9,009 nucleotides of DNA, taken from NCBI GenBank assembly GCA_965371325.1, contig CBDUXZ010000053.1:1-9009 (forward strand), written 5' to 3'. Origin of the DNA: CBDUXZ01 sp965371325 [NCBI: uncultured bacterium]. GTDB taxonomy: Bacteria; JAUYMQ01. Every line of letters starts with the position of its first letter. Positions within the stretch are counted from its first letter, which is position 1. Under the pieces are notes generated by a model. That model worked only from the letters and a program-made list of their open reading frames with translations, was not told the DNA's origin and ran no database searches. The position numbers were made by a program, and so were the translations under genes. This document shows positions 1 to 5,973 of this stretch, in pieces.

Positions 1-111
1 GAGCCTGGGGGAGTCGTCCAGGGGGTTTATCACGTGCATCGACTGTGATGCGCACCCGGCCGGCAGGAGCAGGGCGGTCACGGCGAGTAAAAACAAAACG
101 CGCGTCGACAT
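1..111 (-). CDS. Putative lipoprotein, N-terminal 37 codons only
   Basis: The gene is cut by the left edge of the window; only its first 37 codons are present. The ATG at 109-111 is preceded by AGGGAG seven bases upstream, a good ribosome binding site. The peptide begins MSTRVLFLLAVTALLLPAGC. It has a short positively charged start, an unbroken hydrophobic stretch (residues 5-16), and then PAGC with Cys20. This fits a signal-peptidase-II lipoprotein signal, although Pro at -3 is less usual than Leu. Ala follows the Cys, so in a Gram-negative cell the protein would be expected to go to the outer membrane (Lol rule, inference). The mature part seen (17 residues, Asp/Pro-containing) is too short to name a family. 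The gene lies downstream of rnpB and its terminator, so it probably has its own promoter. TATCAT (176-181, reverse strand) is a possible -10 box, but no good -35 is visible. Confidence 0.55.
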   Translation of the reverse strand, partial: MSTRVLFLLAVTALLLPAGCASQSMHVINPLDDSPRL

Positions 112-210
112 ACGGCGCTCCCTGTGCGGCAGGTCTATGCCCGGGAAGGATCATTCGAAAGAACGGTGCGCAGCCATGATAGGAGAAGGGGTCCCAACAT
201 GAAAGCGGAA

Positions 211-244
211 CGAGGCCCGGTCCCTTTACTGGAACCGGGCCTCG
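211..244 (-). terminator. Hairpin terminator downstream of RNase P RNA
   Basis: On the minus strand there is a 14-base-pair stem (with one G-U pair) closed by a six-base loop. The arms are 231-244 and 211-224, with core CGAGGCCCGG / CCGGGCCTCG. It begins about eight bases beyond the last paired base of rnpB helix P1. The following tract TTCCGCTTTC is only weakly T-rich, so termination relies mostly on the very stable stem. It may also serve as a 3'-end stabiliser before trimming. Confidence 0.8.
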
Positions 245-251
245 CAACAGC

Positions 252-713
252 GTGTCGAAACGGGGCTGTAAGCCGAGTCCTGTTCCCCGCGCGGGTTGCC
301 CCGGCGCGGAGCGGCGATCATTCATCTAGGGCGGCCGTTGCCGGCCGCCTCGAGCGACCTTACCCGCTGGTCTCGGACGGGCAACCCTACAATCCGGCGT
401 GCCGGGATTTCCCGGCCGTCCCGGAAAGCCAGCCTATTCGGTCTTGCTCCGGGTGGGGTTTAGCTCGCCGCCGGTCACCCGGCTGTCGCGCGTGCGCTCT
501 TACCGCACGTTTTCACCTTTGCCTGTGAAGCTCGCCCCCGAAGGGACGCGCAACCATCGGCCGTGTCTTTTCTGTGCCACTTTCCCTGGGGTCGCCCCCG
601 GTCGGCGTTACCGACCACCCTGCCCTGCGGAGCTCGGACTTTCCTCCCCCGGCACCGGATGACACGCAAGCGCGTGTCCCCAGAAATCCGGCGGCGATCA
701 CCCGCCCTGCTTC
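252..713 (-). ncRNA. rnpB: RNase P RNA (M1-like, type A)
   Basis: This is the catalytic RNA of ribonuclease P, which cleaves 5' leaders from pre-tRNAs. Read on the minus strand it contains the universal blocks in order. First is the 5' core GGAGGAAAGTCCGAGCTCC followed by GCAGGGCAGGGTG. Next are the GTGAAA / GTGCGGTAAGAGCGCAC segment and CCACCCGGAGCAAGACC...AATAGG. Then come a loop-15 GCGGGTAAGG holding the GGU that binds tRNA CCA, and CCTAGATGAATGATCGCC near the 3' end. The 5' GAAGCAGGGC pairs with 3' GCCCCGTTTC as helix P1, which sets the ends to within a few bases. Clear local helices include P3 (GACACGC/GCGTGTC) and a hairpin GGCGGCC/GGCCGCC in the P18 position. At about 462 nt it is longer than the 377-nt E. 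coli RNA. The excess lies largely in nested extra stems in the P16-P17 region (about 365-440). It has its own promoter and a downstream hairpin. Confidence 0.96.
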
Positions 714-725
714 AACACATCTGGA

Positions 726-754
726 ACTATAGGAGTGAAACCGGAGAATGGCAA
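726..754 (-). promoter_or_regulatory. Sigma70-type promoter of rnpB
   Basis: On the minus strand, TTGCCA (749-754) and TATAGT (726-731) are separated by 17 bases, a near-consensus housekeeping promoter. It begins five bases after the stop codon of the patatin-like gene. The RNase P RNA 5' end lies 12 bases below the -10 box. Transcription should therefore start a few bases before the mature end and be trimmed. Position, spacing and box quality all support it; no start site has been measured. Confidence 0.75.
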
Positions 755-759
755 TCGGG

Positions 760-1710
760 TCAGCTGCGGGCCCGCCTGGCGCTTTTGATGCGAGCGGGAC
801 GCGTCAGGGCGACCTGTTTGGCGGCGGTTTTTCGCGCCTCGGAGGCGGCGCGGGTGGAAGCCTTCCGCCCCCTTTGCATGACGCGCTTCGCATCGCGGTA
901 GCCGAGCTTGATAAGACGCTGGCTCTTCCTGGCGTGCACGTTGAAAAGATCCAGCAGCGGAAGGCCTGCTAGTTCTTCTCCGGGCTGGATGAGGGTTACA
1001 GGAATACCCTGGTACTTCCCGTCCACGATAGGCTGATTGAGATAACCGGCGTTGCCCAGGGTGCGCCACATGACGTCAACAAAACGCCCTGCGTAATCGA
1101 CGATGGACGAGAACTTTCGCTTGTACGGAAGTTTCTGCGGAATGACGGTAAGCACATAGATTTCCGTCGCCTTCATCTTCAGCGCGTGATCCAGCGGGAT
1201 GTTCCATGCGAACCCGCCATCCACGCACCAGTCGCCGCGGATCCGGATGGGCGGATACAGGAACGGAATGGCGTAACCCGCCCTGACGATCTTCTTCAGC
1301 TCTTCGGCCGACTGAGCGTCATGTGAAGACCATATTTGCCCCGTCCCCTGGGAGAGATTCAGAATGATGAAAGCGGTCTCCACGGGGCTGTAGAGAATTT
1401 TCTCGTAGTCGAGGTAGCGCTCGATGTTCCGTGCAAGCCGATCCACCGAGGAGAAGGAGAGTCCCGTAAGGAGATTGTGACGCAGTGAGGGCGAGAAGAG
1501 ATGCCGGAAGGAGGCGAAGGTGCTCCAGCTCCGCATCATGTTCTCGACACCGCCCGAGGCGTAGAGACAGGCGTTAATCACGCCAATGCTGCTACCGATA
1601 ATGGCGTCGGGACGAATGCCCTGCTCCTCCAGGTACTGCATCGCGCCCACATGGTGGGCGCCCAGGGAGGCGCCTCCCCCGAGAATGAAAACGCGTTTTC
1701 GGGAAGCCAT
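760..1710 (-). CDS. Patatin-like phospholipase (lipid acyl hydrolase)
   Basis: This 316-residue protein has the patatin fold signature. The glycine-rich oxyanion motif GGGASLGA is at residues 11-18, the nucleophile elbow GSSIG has the catalytic Ser41, and the dyad aspartate is Asp164 in VDGGF. Family members hydrolyse acyl ester bonds of phospholipids or related lipids; the exact substrate cannot be told. No signal peptide or membrane helix is visible, so it is probably cytoplasmic or peripheral. The last ~45 residues are very basic (RKAST...KSARRARS) and may bind membrane or nucleic acid (inference). I chose the ATG at 1708-1710, with AGGAG four bases upstream, over a GTG four codons earlier (1720-1722) that would place this ribosome site inside the gene. 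It lies 115 bases after the SDR gene, with no clear promoter or terminator between them, so co-transcription is possible. rnpB follows immediately under its own promoter. Confidence 0.9.
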   Translation of the reverse strand: MASRKRVFILGGGASLGAHHVGAMQYLEEQGIRPDAIIGSSIGVINACLYASGGVENMMRSWSTFASFRHLFSPSLRHNLLTGLSFSSVDRLARNIERYLDYEKILYSPVETAFIILNLSQGTGQIWSSHDAQSAEELKKIVRAGYAIPFLYPPIRIRGDWCVDGGFAWNIPLDHALKMKATEIYVLTVIPQKLPYKRKFSSIVDYAGRFVDVMWRTLGNAGYLNQPIVDGKYQGIPVTLIQPGEELAGLPLLDLFNVHARKSQRLIKLGYRDAKRVMQRGRKASTRAASEARKTAAKQVALTRPARIKSARRARS

Positions 1711-1825
1711 CGATCTCCTCACGGTGGTTCAGAAGTAGATGCTTTTGCGGTGGCGACGCCCGGCATCGAGCATCTTTGCGATTCTCGCGAGGCTAGCCGG
1801 CTTCAGGCGATCGAGGAGTCCCTTC

Positions 1826-2827
1826 CTAGCGCGTGACACTTGCGAAGATCTCCCTCAGACCAAAGAGCGGTTCAAAACCCGTCTCTTTCTGGAAGGGGCT
1901 TCCGTCCAGCGTGCAGTGATACTTGACGAAATCGATCGCGCCCGCCGGGAAGGAATAGAAGCCAAGCTTGAAGAGCCGGTCAATGAGCGCGCGGGCGAGG
2001 GGCTCCGGCATACTGAACGGCTTCCCGCCGGTCTCCCGGATGGCTACGCTCAACGGTACGGAGCCGGGCCCTACAATGTTGAAGACGCCCCGGATCTGCT
2101 TTTCGACCGCCAGAGCGATGGCCTCCGCCACGTCTTCCTCGTGGATGAACTGCATCATCGGATCAAAACCCCACATCATCGGGATGCGCCTGAGCTTAAG
2201 GTAGCGCGAAACGGCCGAGTGGACGTAATAGCCGAGAATATTCACCGGGCGCATGACCACGGAGTGGATTTTCGGATACTTCCAGAGAAAGGTGGTCGCG
2301 ATACTGTCCGTCTCGACAAGATCGCGAATTTCGGGATAGGTCCGGCTGGCGTTCAGAGGCGCATCTTCGTCGAGGAAGTACGGGTTCTCGGGAAGCGCGC
2401 CGTAGACGTAGTGGCTCGAGAGAAGAACGAACTGCCTGACGCCATGCTTGTGGCAGAACTCCATCACACGCTTGGTCCCGAGCACGTTCACCTCGTGGCG
2501 CACCTCGGGAGCAACTTTGAAGTGGCGGATAAAAGCCAGGTGAACAACCGTGGAGGGCCGTTCCTTGCGGAAGACGTCCTCGAAGGCGCGCTTGCGCAGG
2601 TCGAGCTGGTAGATCTTGACCTTCGACGGATGCCCCTCCCAAGGGAGGCGATCAACGCCGACGACACGGCAGGTTTCCGTGAGCCGTTGGGTCAGAAGTC
2701 GTCCCTGGCCGCCTGACACGCCCGTGATGAGCACGGTCTCCGGCTTCGACACCTGCAACGGGTGCGCTTCCCCCGCAGGATCTTCCTGGCGCGTCTCGCG
2801 CGCATCGTCCCGATCGGATGCCGTCAT
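1826..2827 (-). CDS. NAD-dependent epimerase/dehydratase, extended SDR family
   Basis: This 333-residue Rossmann-fold protein has the dinucleotide motif ITGVSGGQG (Gly36, Gly39, Gly42). Asp59 ends the second strand (VVGVD), which suggests NAD(H) rather than NADP(H). Other family features are LDLR near 76-79, VVHLAFI at 94-100 and the serine pair LLSSHYVYG at 135-143. The usual catalytic Tyr-x3-Lys appears to be Tyr164-x3-Arg168 (YPEIR), so the Lys is missing if this alignment is right. Later blocks (RPVNILG, QFIHEEDVAEAI, FNIVGPG) match sugar-nucleotide epimerase-like and 3-beta-HSD-like SDRs. The substrate is unknown. The first ~28 residues are polar and not part of the fold. The start codon overlaps the RNase H stop as ATGA (2824-2827), and GGAAGGGG precedes it, so translation is probably coupled. 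A UDP-sugar or steroid-like role cannot be assigned from sequence alone. Confidence 0.9.
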   Translation of the reverse strand: MTASDRDDARETRQEDPAGEAHPLQVSKPETVLITGVSGGQGRLLTQRLTETCRVVGVDRLPWEGHPSKVKIYQLDLRKRAFEDVFRKERPSTVVHLAFIRHFKVAPEVRHEVNVLGTKRVMEFCHKHGVRQFVLLSSHYVYGALPENPYFLDEDAPLNASRTYPEIRDLVETDSIATTFLWKYPKIHSVVMRPVNILGYYVHSAVSRYLKLRRIPMMWGFDPMMQFIHEEDVAEAIALAVEKQIRGVFNIVGPGSVPLSVAIRETGGKPFSMPEPLARALIDRLFKLGFYSFPAGAIDFVKYHCTLDGSPFQKETGFEPLFGLREIFASVTR

Positions 2828-3411
2828 GCCCCTTCCACCTGCTTCCGCCTGTCGATAGCCTCGTTGGCCAGCTGGTCGGCCTCCTTGTTCCGGCTCCGGG
2901 GGATATGGGCGGCCTCCCAGCCCTTGAAGGACGAGAGAAGATCCATCGCCGAGCCGTGCATATCGCGGAGGTTATCGTTCTTGACCTTGTACTGCCCGTT
3001 GAGTTGCCTGACGAGAAGCTCTGAATCGCTGCGGATCTGAACTTCTTCGGCGCCCGCCTTCTGCGCTTCTTGCAGGCCCACGAGGAGGGCTGTGTACTCG
3101 GCCATGTTGTTGGTCATCTCTCCGAGAAAGCGTGCGACGCGCGCGAGGACGCGCCCATCATCCGACTTCAGCACGGCCCCGGCGCCGGCGAGCCCCGGGT
3201 TTCCGCGTGAAGCGCCGTCGGTGTAGATGGTCACGCGCTTTGTCTTTCCGGAAGGCCTGGAAGCCGCCTTCCCCGACGCAGCCTCGAGAAGAAAACCCCG
3301 GAGGGTCTCGGGTGTAAGCCCGGATACCCGCGCGATGGTCTTCCCGACGTCAAGCGTCTCGGCAAGCGTCTTTAGCGCGCGCCTGCGCAGAGCGCCGTTG
3401 GTCTTCGCCAT
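2824..3411 (-). CDS. RNase HI-family ribonuclease with N-terminal helical extension
   Basis: This 195-residue protein has a type-1 RNase H domain from about residue 58 to 186. All four acidic residues of the metal site are present: Asp65 (YTDGASRGNPG), Glu105 (NNMAEYTAL), Asp129 (IRSDSELL) and Asp179 (NKEADQLAN). The flexible-loop histidine is His169 (AHIPRSRN). It should cut the RNA strand of RNA-DNA hybrids, for example primers and R-loops. Lack of a long basic handle loop makes it resemble the shorter RnhA-like branch (COG0328) more than E. coli RNase HI. Residues 1-50 form an extra helical segment (RRRALKTLAETLDVG...LTPETLRGFLLEA). It lacks the aromatic pattern of the eukaryotic hybrid-binding domain, and I cannot name it. 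I chose the ATG at 3409-3411 because it overlaps the upstream stop as TGATG and has GGAAGG about eight bases before it. A longer reading into the previous gene is spurious. Confidence 0.92.
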   Translation of the reverse strand: MAKTNGALRRRALKTLAETLDVGKTIARVSGLTPETLRGFLLEAASGKAASRPSGKTKRVTIYTDGASRGNPGLAGAGAVLKSDDGRVLARVARFLGEMTNNMAEYTALLVGLQEAQKAGAEEVQIRSDSELLVRQLNGQYKVKNDNLRDMHGSAMDLLSSFKGWEAAHIPRSRNKEADQLANEAIDRRKQVEGA

Positions 3412-4136
3412 CACGAACCGCCTTCCGCGGCCTCGGGATCCACGAAGAGGATGCGCTGGCAGGAAGGGCAGACGTGAAGCACGTCGCCCTTGAAGAGTTC
3501 GTTGTAAAGCTGGGGCGGAAGCGACACCTGGCACCCCTGGCAGATCCCCTTCCGCACCTCAACAACCGCCACGCCGCGCATCCGGGCTCGGATCTGCTCG
3601 TAGCGCTTGAGAAGGTTGGCGTCCGTTCCGGCCTCGGCCTCTTTGCGCCGGGACTCCGCCTCCGCGAGTCCGCCCTCCGCTTCTGCGGTCCGAATCTTCA
3701 GAGCCTTGTCTTCCTCGTCGCAGAGGCTTTCCATCCTGGCGGTAGACTCCTTCATTTCGCCCAGCCTGACTCTGGCCGCGTCTCCATCCTCCATCGCAAT
3801 CAGAATCTTCTCCTCGTGATCGCCGATCCTCTTTTCTGTCGTCTCGATCTCGTGGAGCATCGCCGTGTATTCCTTGTTTGTTTTGATCAGGTTGAGCTGC
3901 GTTTTGTACTTGAGCAGCCGCTCGTTCTCGGTTTGAAGATCGCCTTCCTTTTCGCGCCGATGATGCTCGATCTCCTGGAGCTTCTCCTCCGCCGCCTTCG
4001 CTTCCGCGCGCGCGGTCTGCCGCCGGGCGTCGACCTCCGCGAGCTTGTTCGGGAGGTCGGCGATCTCCGCCTTGAGGGTCCCTATTCGGTTGTCCGCTTT
4101 CTGAAGTAACCGCAGGTTGTGAAGGTTTTTAATCAT
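3411..4136 (-). CDS. Coiled-coil protein with C-terminal C4 zinc ribbon (COG1579/CdsZ-like)
   Basis: This 241-residue protein is mostly a long, charged alpha-helical coiled coil from about residue 12 to 185 (heptad-rich Glu/Lys/Ala/Leu, for example AEAKAAEEKLQEIEHHRREK). A zinc ribbon follows, with Cys199-x2-Cys202 and Cys223-x2-Cys226 (GICQGCQVSLPPQL... HVCPSCQRIL). This matches the family known as C4-type zinc ribbon domain proteins (DUF164, COG1579). Members include Helicobacter HP0958/FlgZ, tied to RpoN stability and flagellin mRNA, and chlamydial CdsZ. In other bacteria the function is poorly known, so a nucleic-acid or scaffold role here is an inference. The ATG at 4134-4136 gives the usual family N-terminus (LRLLQKADNRI), although no convincing ribosome site precedes it (TAAATCCTC). 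It is the first gene of a three-gene overlapping operon, about 80 bases below a predicted promoter. Confidence 0.9.
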   Translation of the reverse strand: MIKNLHNLRLLQKADNRIGTLKAEIADLPNKLAEVDARRQTARAEAKAAEEKLQEIEHHRREKEGDLQTENERLLKYKTQLNLIKTNKEYTAMLHEIETTEKRIGDHEEKILIAMEDGDAARVRLGEMKESTARMESLCDEEDKALKIRTAEAEGGLAEAESRRKEAEAGTDANLLKRYEQIRARMRGVAVVEVRKGICQGCQVSLPPQLYNELFKGDVLHVCPSCQRILFVDPEAAEGGS

Positions 4137-4224
4137 GAGGATTTACAAACGCGCGGCGCCCAAACGAAGGCACCGGGCCCGCTTTTCTCGAAGGCCGGTG
4201 ATTTAAGCGATGCGGCATGCCCTC

Positions 4225-4254
4225 ATCATACGCGCGTTCAGGGCGATTTGGCAA
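4225..4254 (-). promoter_or_regulatory. Predicted sigma70 promoter for the zinc-ribbon/RNase H/SDR operon
   Basis: On the minus strand, TTGCCA (4249-4254) and TATGAT (4225-4230) are spaced by 18 bases. They lie in the 264-base spacer between the tRNA and the zinc-ribbon gene. The expected start near 4218 would give an untranslated leader of about 80 bases. The rest of this spacer holds no gene I can support; its short reading frames lack family features. Confidence 0.55.
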
Positions 4255-4400
4255 AAGGGCCGCCGGGATCAGCCGACGACGGCAGCATGGCGGGCAAAAC
4301 CTCTCAGGACCGGGGCAGTCGATCGGCCTGCGGCATGTCTTGGTCGGCAGGTCCAATCGACGGCTGCGACGCCGCGGGCGGCGCCCTTCGGTGTTGCGCA

Positions 4401-4477
4401 TGGTGGGCCCTCCAGGACTCGAACCTGGGACCAACCCGTTATGAGCGGGCCGCTCTAACCAACTGAGCTAAGGGCCC
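4401..4477 (-). tRNA. tRNA with CAU anticodon, probably tRNA-Ile2(CAU)
   Basis: The cloverleaf is complete over 77 nt including an encoded CCA. The acceptor is GGGCCCT/AGGGCCC, the D arm GCTC/GAGC, and the anticodon stem GCCCG/CGGGT with loop CTCATAA. The T stem is CCAGG/CCTGG with TTCGAGT, and the discriminator is A. The anticodon CAU is shared by initiator Met, elongator Met and Ile2 tRNAs. The body (CCCTTAGCTCAG, variable TTGGTC) resembles the bacterial Ile2 tRNAs I remember. It also has C4-G69 and C5-G68, pairs used by TilS of E. coli for lysidine modification. It is not an initiator, because pair 1-72 is a normal G-C and the three G-C pairs before the anticodon loop are missing. Ile2 would read AUA codons after lysidine formation. 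Elongator Met remains possible. Confidence 0.95.
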
Positions 4478-4496
4478 CCAGAGATGCGCGTGGCAG

Positions 4497-4526
4497 ACGA
4501 TAGCCGCTCACAACCGGCGCCGTCAA
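4497..4526 (-). promoter_or_regulatory. Sigma70-type promoter of the CAU tRNA
   Basis: On the minus strand, TTGACG (4521-4526) and TATCGT (4497-4502) are 18 bases apart. The tRNA 5' end lies 19 bases below the -10 box, leaving a short leader for RNase P removal. It stands in the 123-base gap after mglA. This makes the tRNA an independent transcription unit rather than the tail of the mglBA operon. The GC-rich stretch just before the tRNA (GCGCATCTCTGGG) could act as a discriminator for stringent control (inference). Confidence 0.65.
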
Positions 4527-4600
4527 CAGATACGCAGCAGGCTTTGAAGGAAACCGAGGCGAGGTGGGAGGTGATGTCAGCCGAAGCCTGAGGAGTGGGC

Positions 4601-5194
4601 CTATCGGGGGCCGCGCTTCAGCTCTATGAGGATGAGCCGCGCGATGGCCTTCAGCGTGTCGAAGACGCCCTTTCCGCCGCGGGCCACCGCCTCGAAGTCC
4701 GAAATGTTTCTGGTGGGGTTGATGAGGCGCTGAAGCTCTTCGAGCGGCATGGCGCTCGGGAGATCGCGCTTGTTGTACTGAATCACGTAAGGCAGCCGGT
4801 CGAGATCGTAGCCCTGCTCTTTCAGGTTGTCCCGCAGGTTCTCGAGGCTCTCGAGGTTGGCCTCGAGGCGATCTTCCTGACTGTCCGCAACAAATACGAT
4901 GCCGTCCACGCCCTTCAGAATAAGCTTCCGCGAGGCGTCGTAGAAAACCTGCCCCGGAACCGTGTACAGGTGGAAACGGGTGCGGAAGCCCCGGATCTCA
5001 CCGAGCGAGAGCGGAAGGAAATCGAAGAAGAGCGTCCGCTCTGTCTCCGTCGCAAGCGAGATCATCTTCCCCTTCGCTTCGGGATTGGTCTTGTTATAGA
5101 TGTACTGGAGGTTGGTGGTCTTTCCGCACAGGCCGGGGCCGTAGTAGACGATCTTGCAGTTGATCTCGCGGGACGAATAGTTGATGAACGACAT
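4601..5194 (-). CDS. mglA: MglA, Ras-like polarity GTPase
   Basis: At 197 residues this is close to the 195-residue Myxococcus xanthus MglA. The P-loop GPGLCGKTT is at residues 19-27 (Lys25, Thr26). Switch I holds the finger arginine Arg53 (TETERT). Switch II is TVPGQ with Thr78, Gly81 and Gln82, and the base-recognition motif is NKRD at 141-144. Thr78 in place of the usual Asp of DxxG is the hallmark of MglA. Family knowledge: GTP-bound MglA marks the leading pole in M. xanthus, recruits motility machinery and switches poles on reversal, and MglB is its GAP. In non-gliding bacteria MglA-type proteins have other polarity roles, so gliding cannot be assumed here. The ATG at 5192-5194 has GAGGA about nine bases upstream. 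The gene follows mglB by 35 bases and must share its transcript. Confidence 0.95.
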   Translation of the reverse strand: MSFINYSSREINCKIVYYGPGLCGKTTNLQYIYNKTNPEAKGKMISLATETERTLFFDFLPLSLGEIRGFRTRFHLYTVPGQVFYDASRKLILKGVDGIVFVADSQEDRLEANLESLENLRDNLKEQGYDLDRLPYVIQYNKRDLPSAMPLEELQRLINPTRNISDFEAVARGGKGVFDTLKAIARLILIELKRGPR

Positions 5195-5229
5195 GCCGGA
5201 CGTTCCTCGGAAATTAGTCGTGGCGCGCG

Positions 5230-5712
5230 CTAGTCGTTAAAGAGATTGTCAATGTCCTCGTCTGTGATGTCGGAAAACGGGGAATCAACGTCCCCCACCG
5301 CATCTCTCTTCCTGATATTTTCGAGAATAGCGGCAAGCTCGTCATTCGCTTTCTTGACGCGGAGCTTTACGAGGCCGAGGCTCGAGCGCTCGTCGAAGAC
5401 CACGAGAAGAATGGTTCTCTCGCCGACAAGGCTCATGTGCAGGCTGTCACGCTCCCCCTGGTGGAAATGAACCGGAAATTCCTTCTCGCCCAGCAGCTTG
5501 GCGAGTCCGCCGGAAGCGGCGAAGTTCCCGGCCGTCAGGGAAGCGAGGCCGGCCGTGTCGATGTTCTTGACCTCACCACACTCGGCGATGAGTTGCCCGC
5601 TCTTGTCTACAAGGAATATTGACTTCGCGTTCGCCTCACGGATGAGGCGGTCAATCACTGCAATAATCTCCTTGTAGTCCGCCTCCTGCATGACGAACTG
5701 GGCATTGAGCAT
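5230..5712 (-). CDS. mglB: MglB, Roadblock/LC7 GTPase-activating protein for MglA
   Basis: This 160-residue Roadblock/LC7 protein is the usual partner encoded just before mglA. The core [20 protein letters not shown] starts the domain, followed by [12 protein letters not shown]. Next comes the conserved [20 protein letters not shown] stretch and then [21 protein letters not shown]. The C-terminal acidic helix [13 protein letters not shown] is very like the tail of M. xanthus MglB. As I recall, that tail touches MglA and aids nucleotide exchange or complex assembly. The known role is as a homodimer that binds one MglA and reorients its active site for GTP hydrolysis at the lagging pole. The ATG at 5710-5712 has GGAG about eight bases upstream and gives the family N-terminus. 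It is the first gene of the two-gene operon. Confidence 0.95.
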   Translation of the reverse strand: MLNAQFVMQEADYKEIIAVIDRLIREANAKSIFLVDKSGQLIAECGEVKNIDTAGLASLTAGNFAASGGLAKLLGEKEFPVHFHQGERDSLHMSLVGERTILLVVFDERSSLGLVKLRVKKANDELAAILENIRKRDAVGDVDSPFSDITDEDIDNLFND

Positions 5713-5775
5713 CGAGCCTGCTCCGTATCACATGCTTACGGGGGAAAGGATCCCGAAGTCGCGCGGCATCCCCAG

Positions 5776-5794
5776 GACGCCTGAGAGAGGCGTC
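5776..5794 (-). repeat. Small hairpin in the mglBA leader
   Basis: GACGCCT (5776-5782) and AGGCGTC (5788-5794) form a perfect seven-base-pair stem with a five-base loop, about 65 bases before the mglB start. No T-run follows on the minus strand, so it is not an evident terminator. It would lie in the 5' leader if the promoter proposed just upstream is used. Confidence 0.4.
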
Positions 5795-5805
5795 AGGAGG
5801 TTCTC

Positions 5806-5835
5806 AGCCTAACAGAGGGACCTTCGGGCGGGCAA
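5806..5835 (-). promoter_or_regulatory. Possible promoter of mglBA in the recR-mglB spacer
   Basis: On the minus strand, TTGCCC (5830-5835) and TAGGCT (5806-5811) are 18 bases apart. The -35 box is fair and the -10 box weak. The 261-base spacer 5713-5973 contains no supportable gene and no clear intrinsic terminator after recR. Read-through from the dnaX-ybaB-recR block is therefore an alternative source of mglBA mRNA. Confidence 0.3.
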
Positions 5836-5973
5836 GCCTTTCCCCAGCAAGCCAGTCAGTTCTTCGGCAAACCGGACGAGATCTTTAGAGGAGCGAAATC
5901 GCGCCTGCCTCCTGCGCGGGAACGCCTGCGGGGGCCTCAGGGCTCGCCTTGACAGGCCGCGGCGGCGGCCCTC

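Noticed and set aside
124-701. Several open frames on both strands across 124-701
   Set aside because: This stretch is RNase P RNA. Its conserved structural blocks explain the sequence and no protein motif is present.
1754-1768. A small hairpin between the SDR and phospholipase genes as a terminator
   Set aside because: CGATGC/GCGTCG forms a six-pair stem, but it is followed by CCACCGC with no T-run.
1739-2716. A 325-codon open frame on the plus strand opposite the SDR gene
   Set aside because: It is antisense to a gene with a clear Rossmann fold and shows only low-complexity charged residues and no family motif. It is a product of high GC content.
3412-3534. A 41-residue upstream extension of the RNase H frame
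   Set aside because: It lies wholly within the 3' end of the zinc-ribbon gene. The ATG overlapping that gene's stop has a better ribosome site, and the extension looks like out-of-frame translation.
4129-4434. An open frame of about 100 codons on the minus strand between the tRNA and the zinc-ribbon gene, ending 8 bases inside that gene
   Set aside because: It has an Arg/Pro-rich composition with no recognisable motif. It runs through the predicted promoter, and its internal ATG near 4219 would be almost leaderless with no ribosome site.
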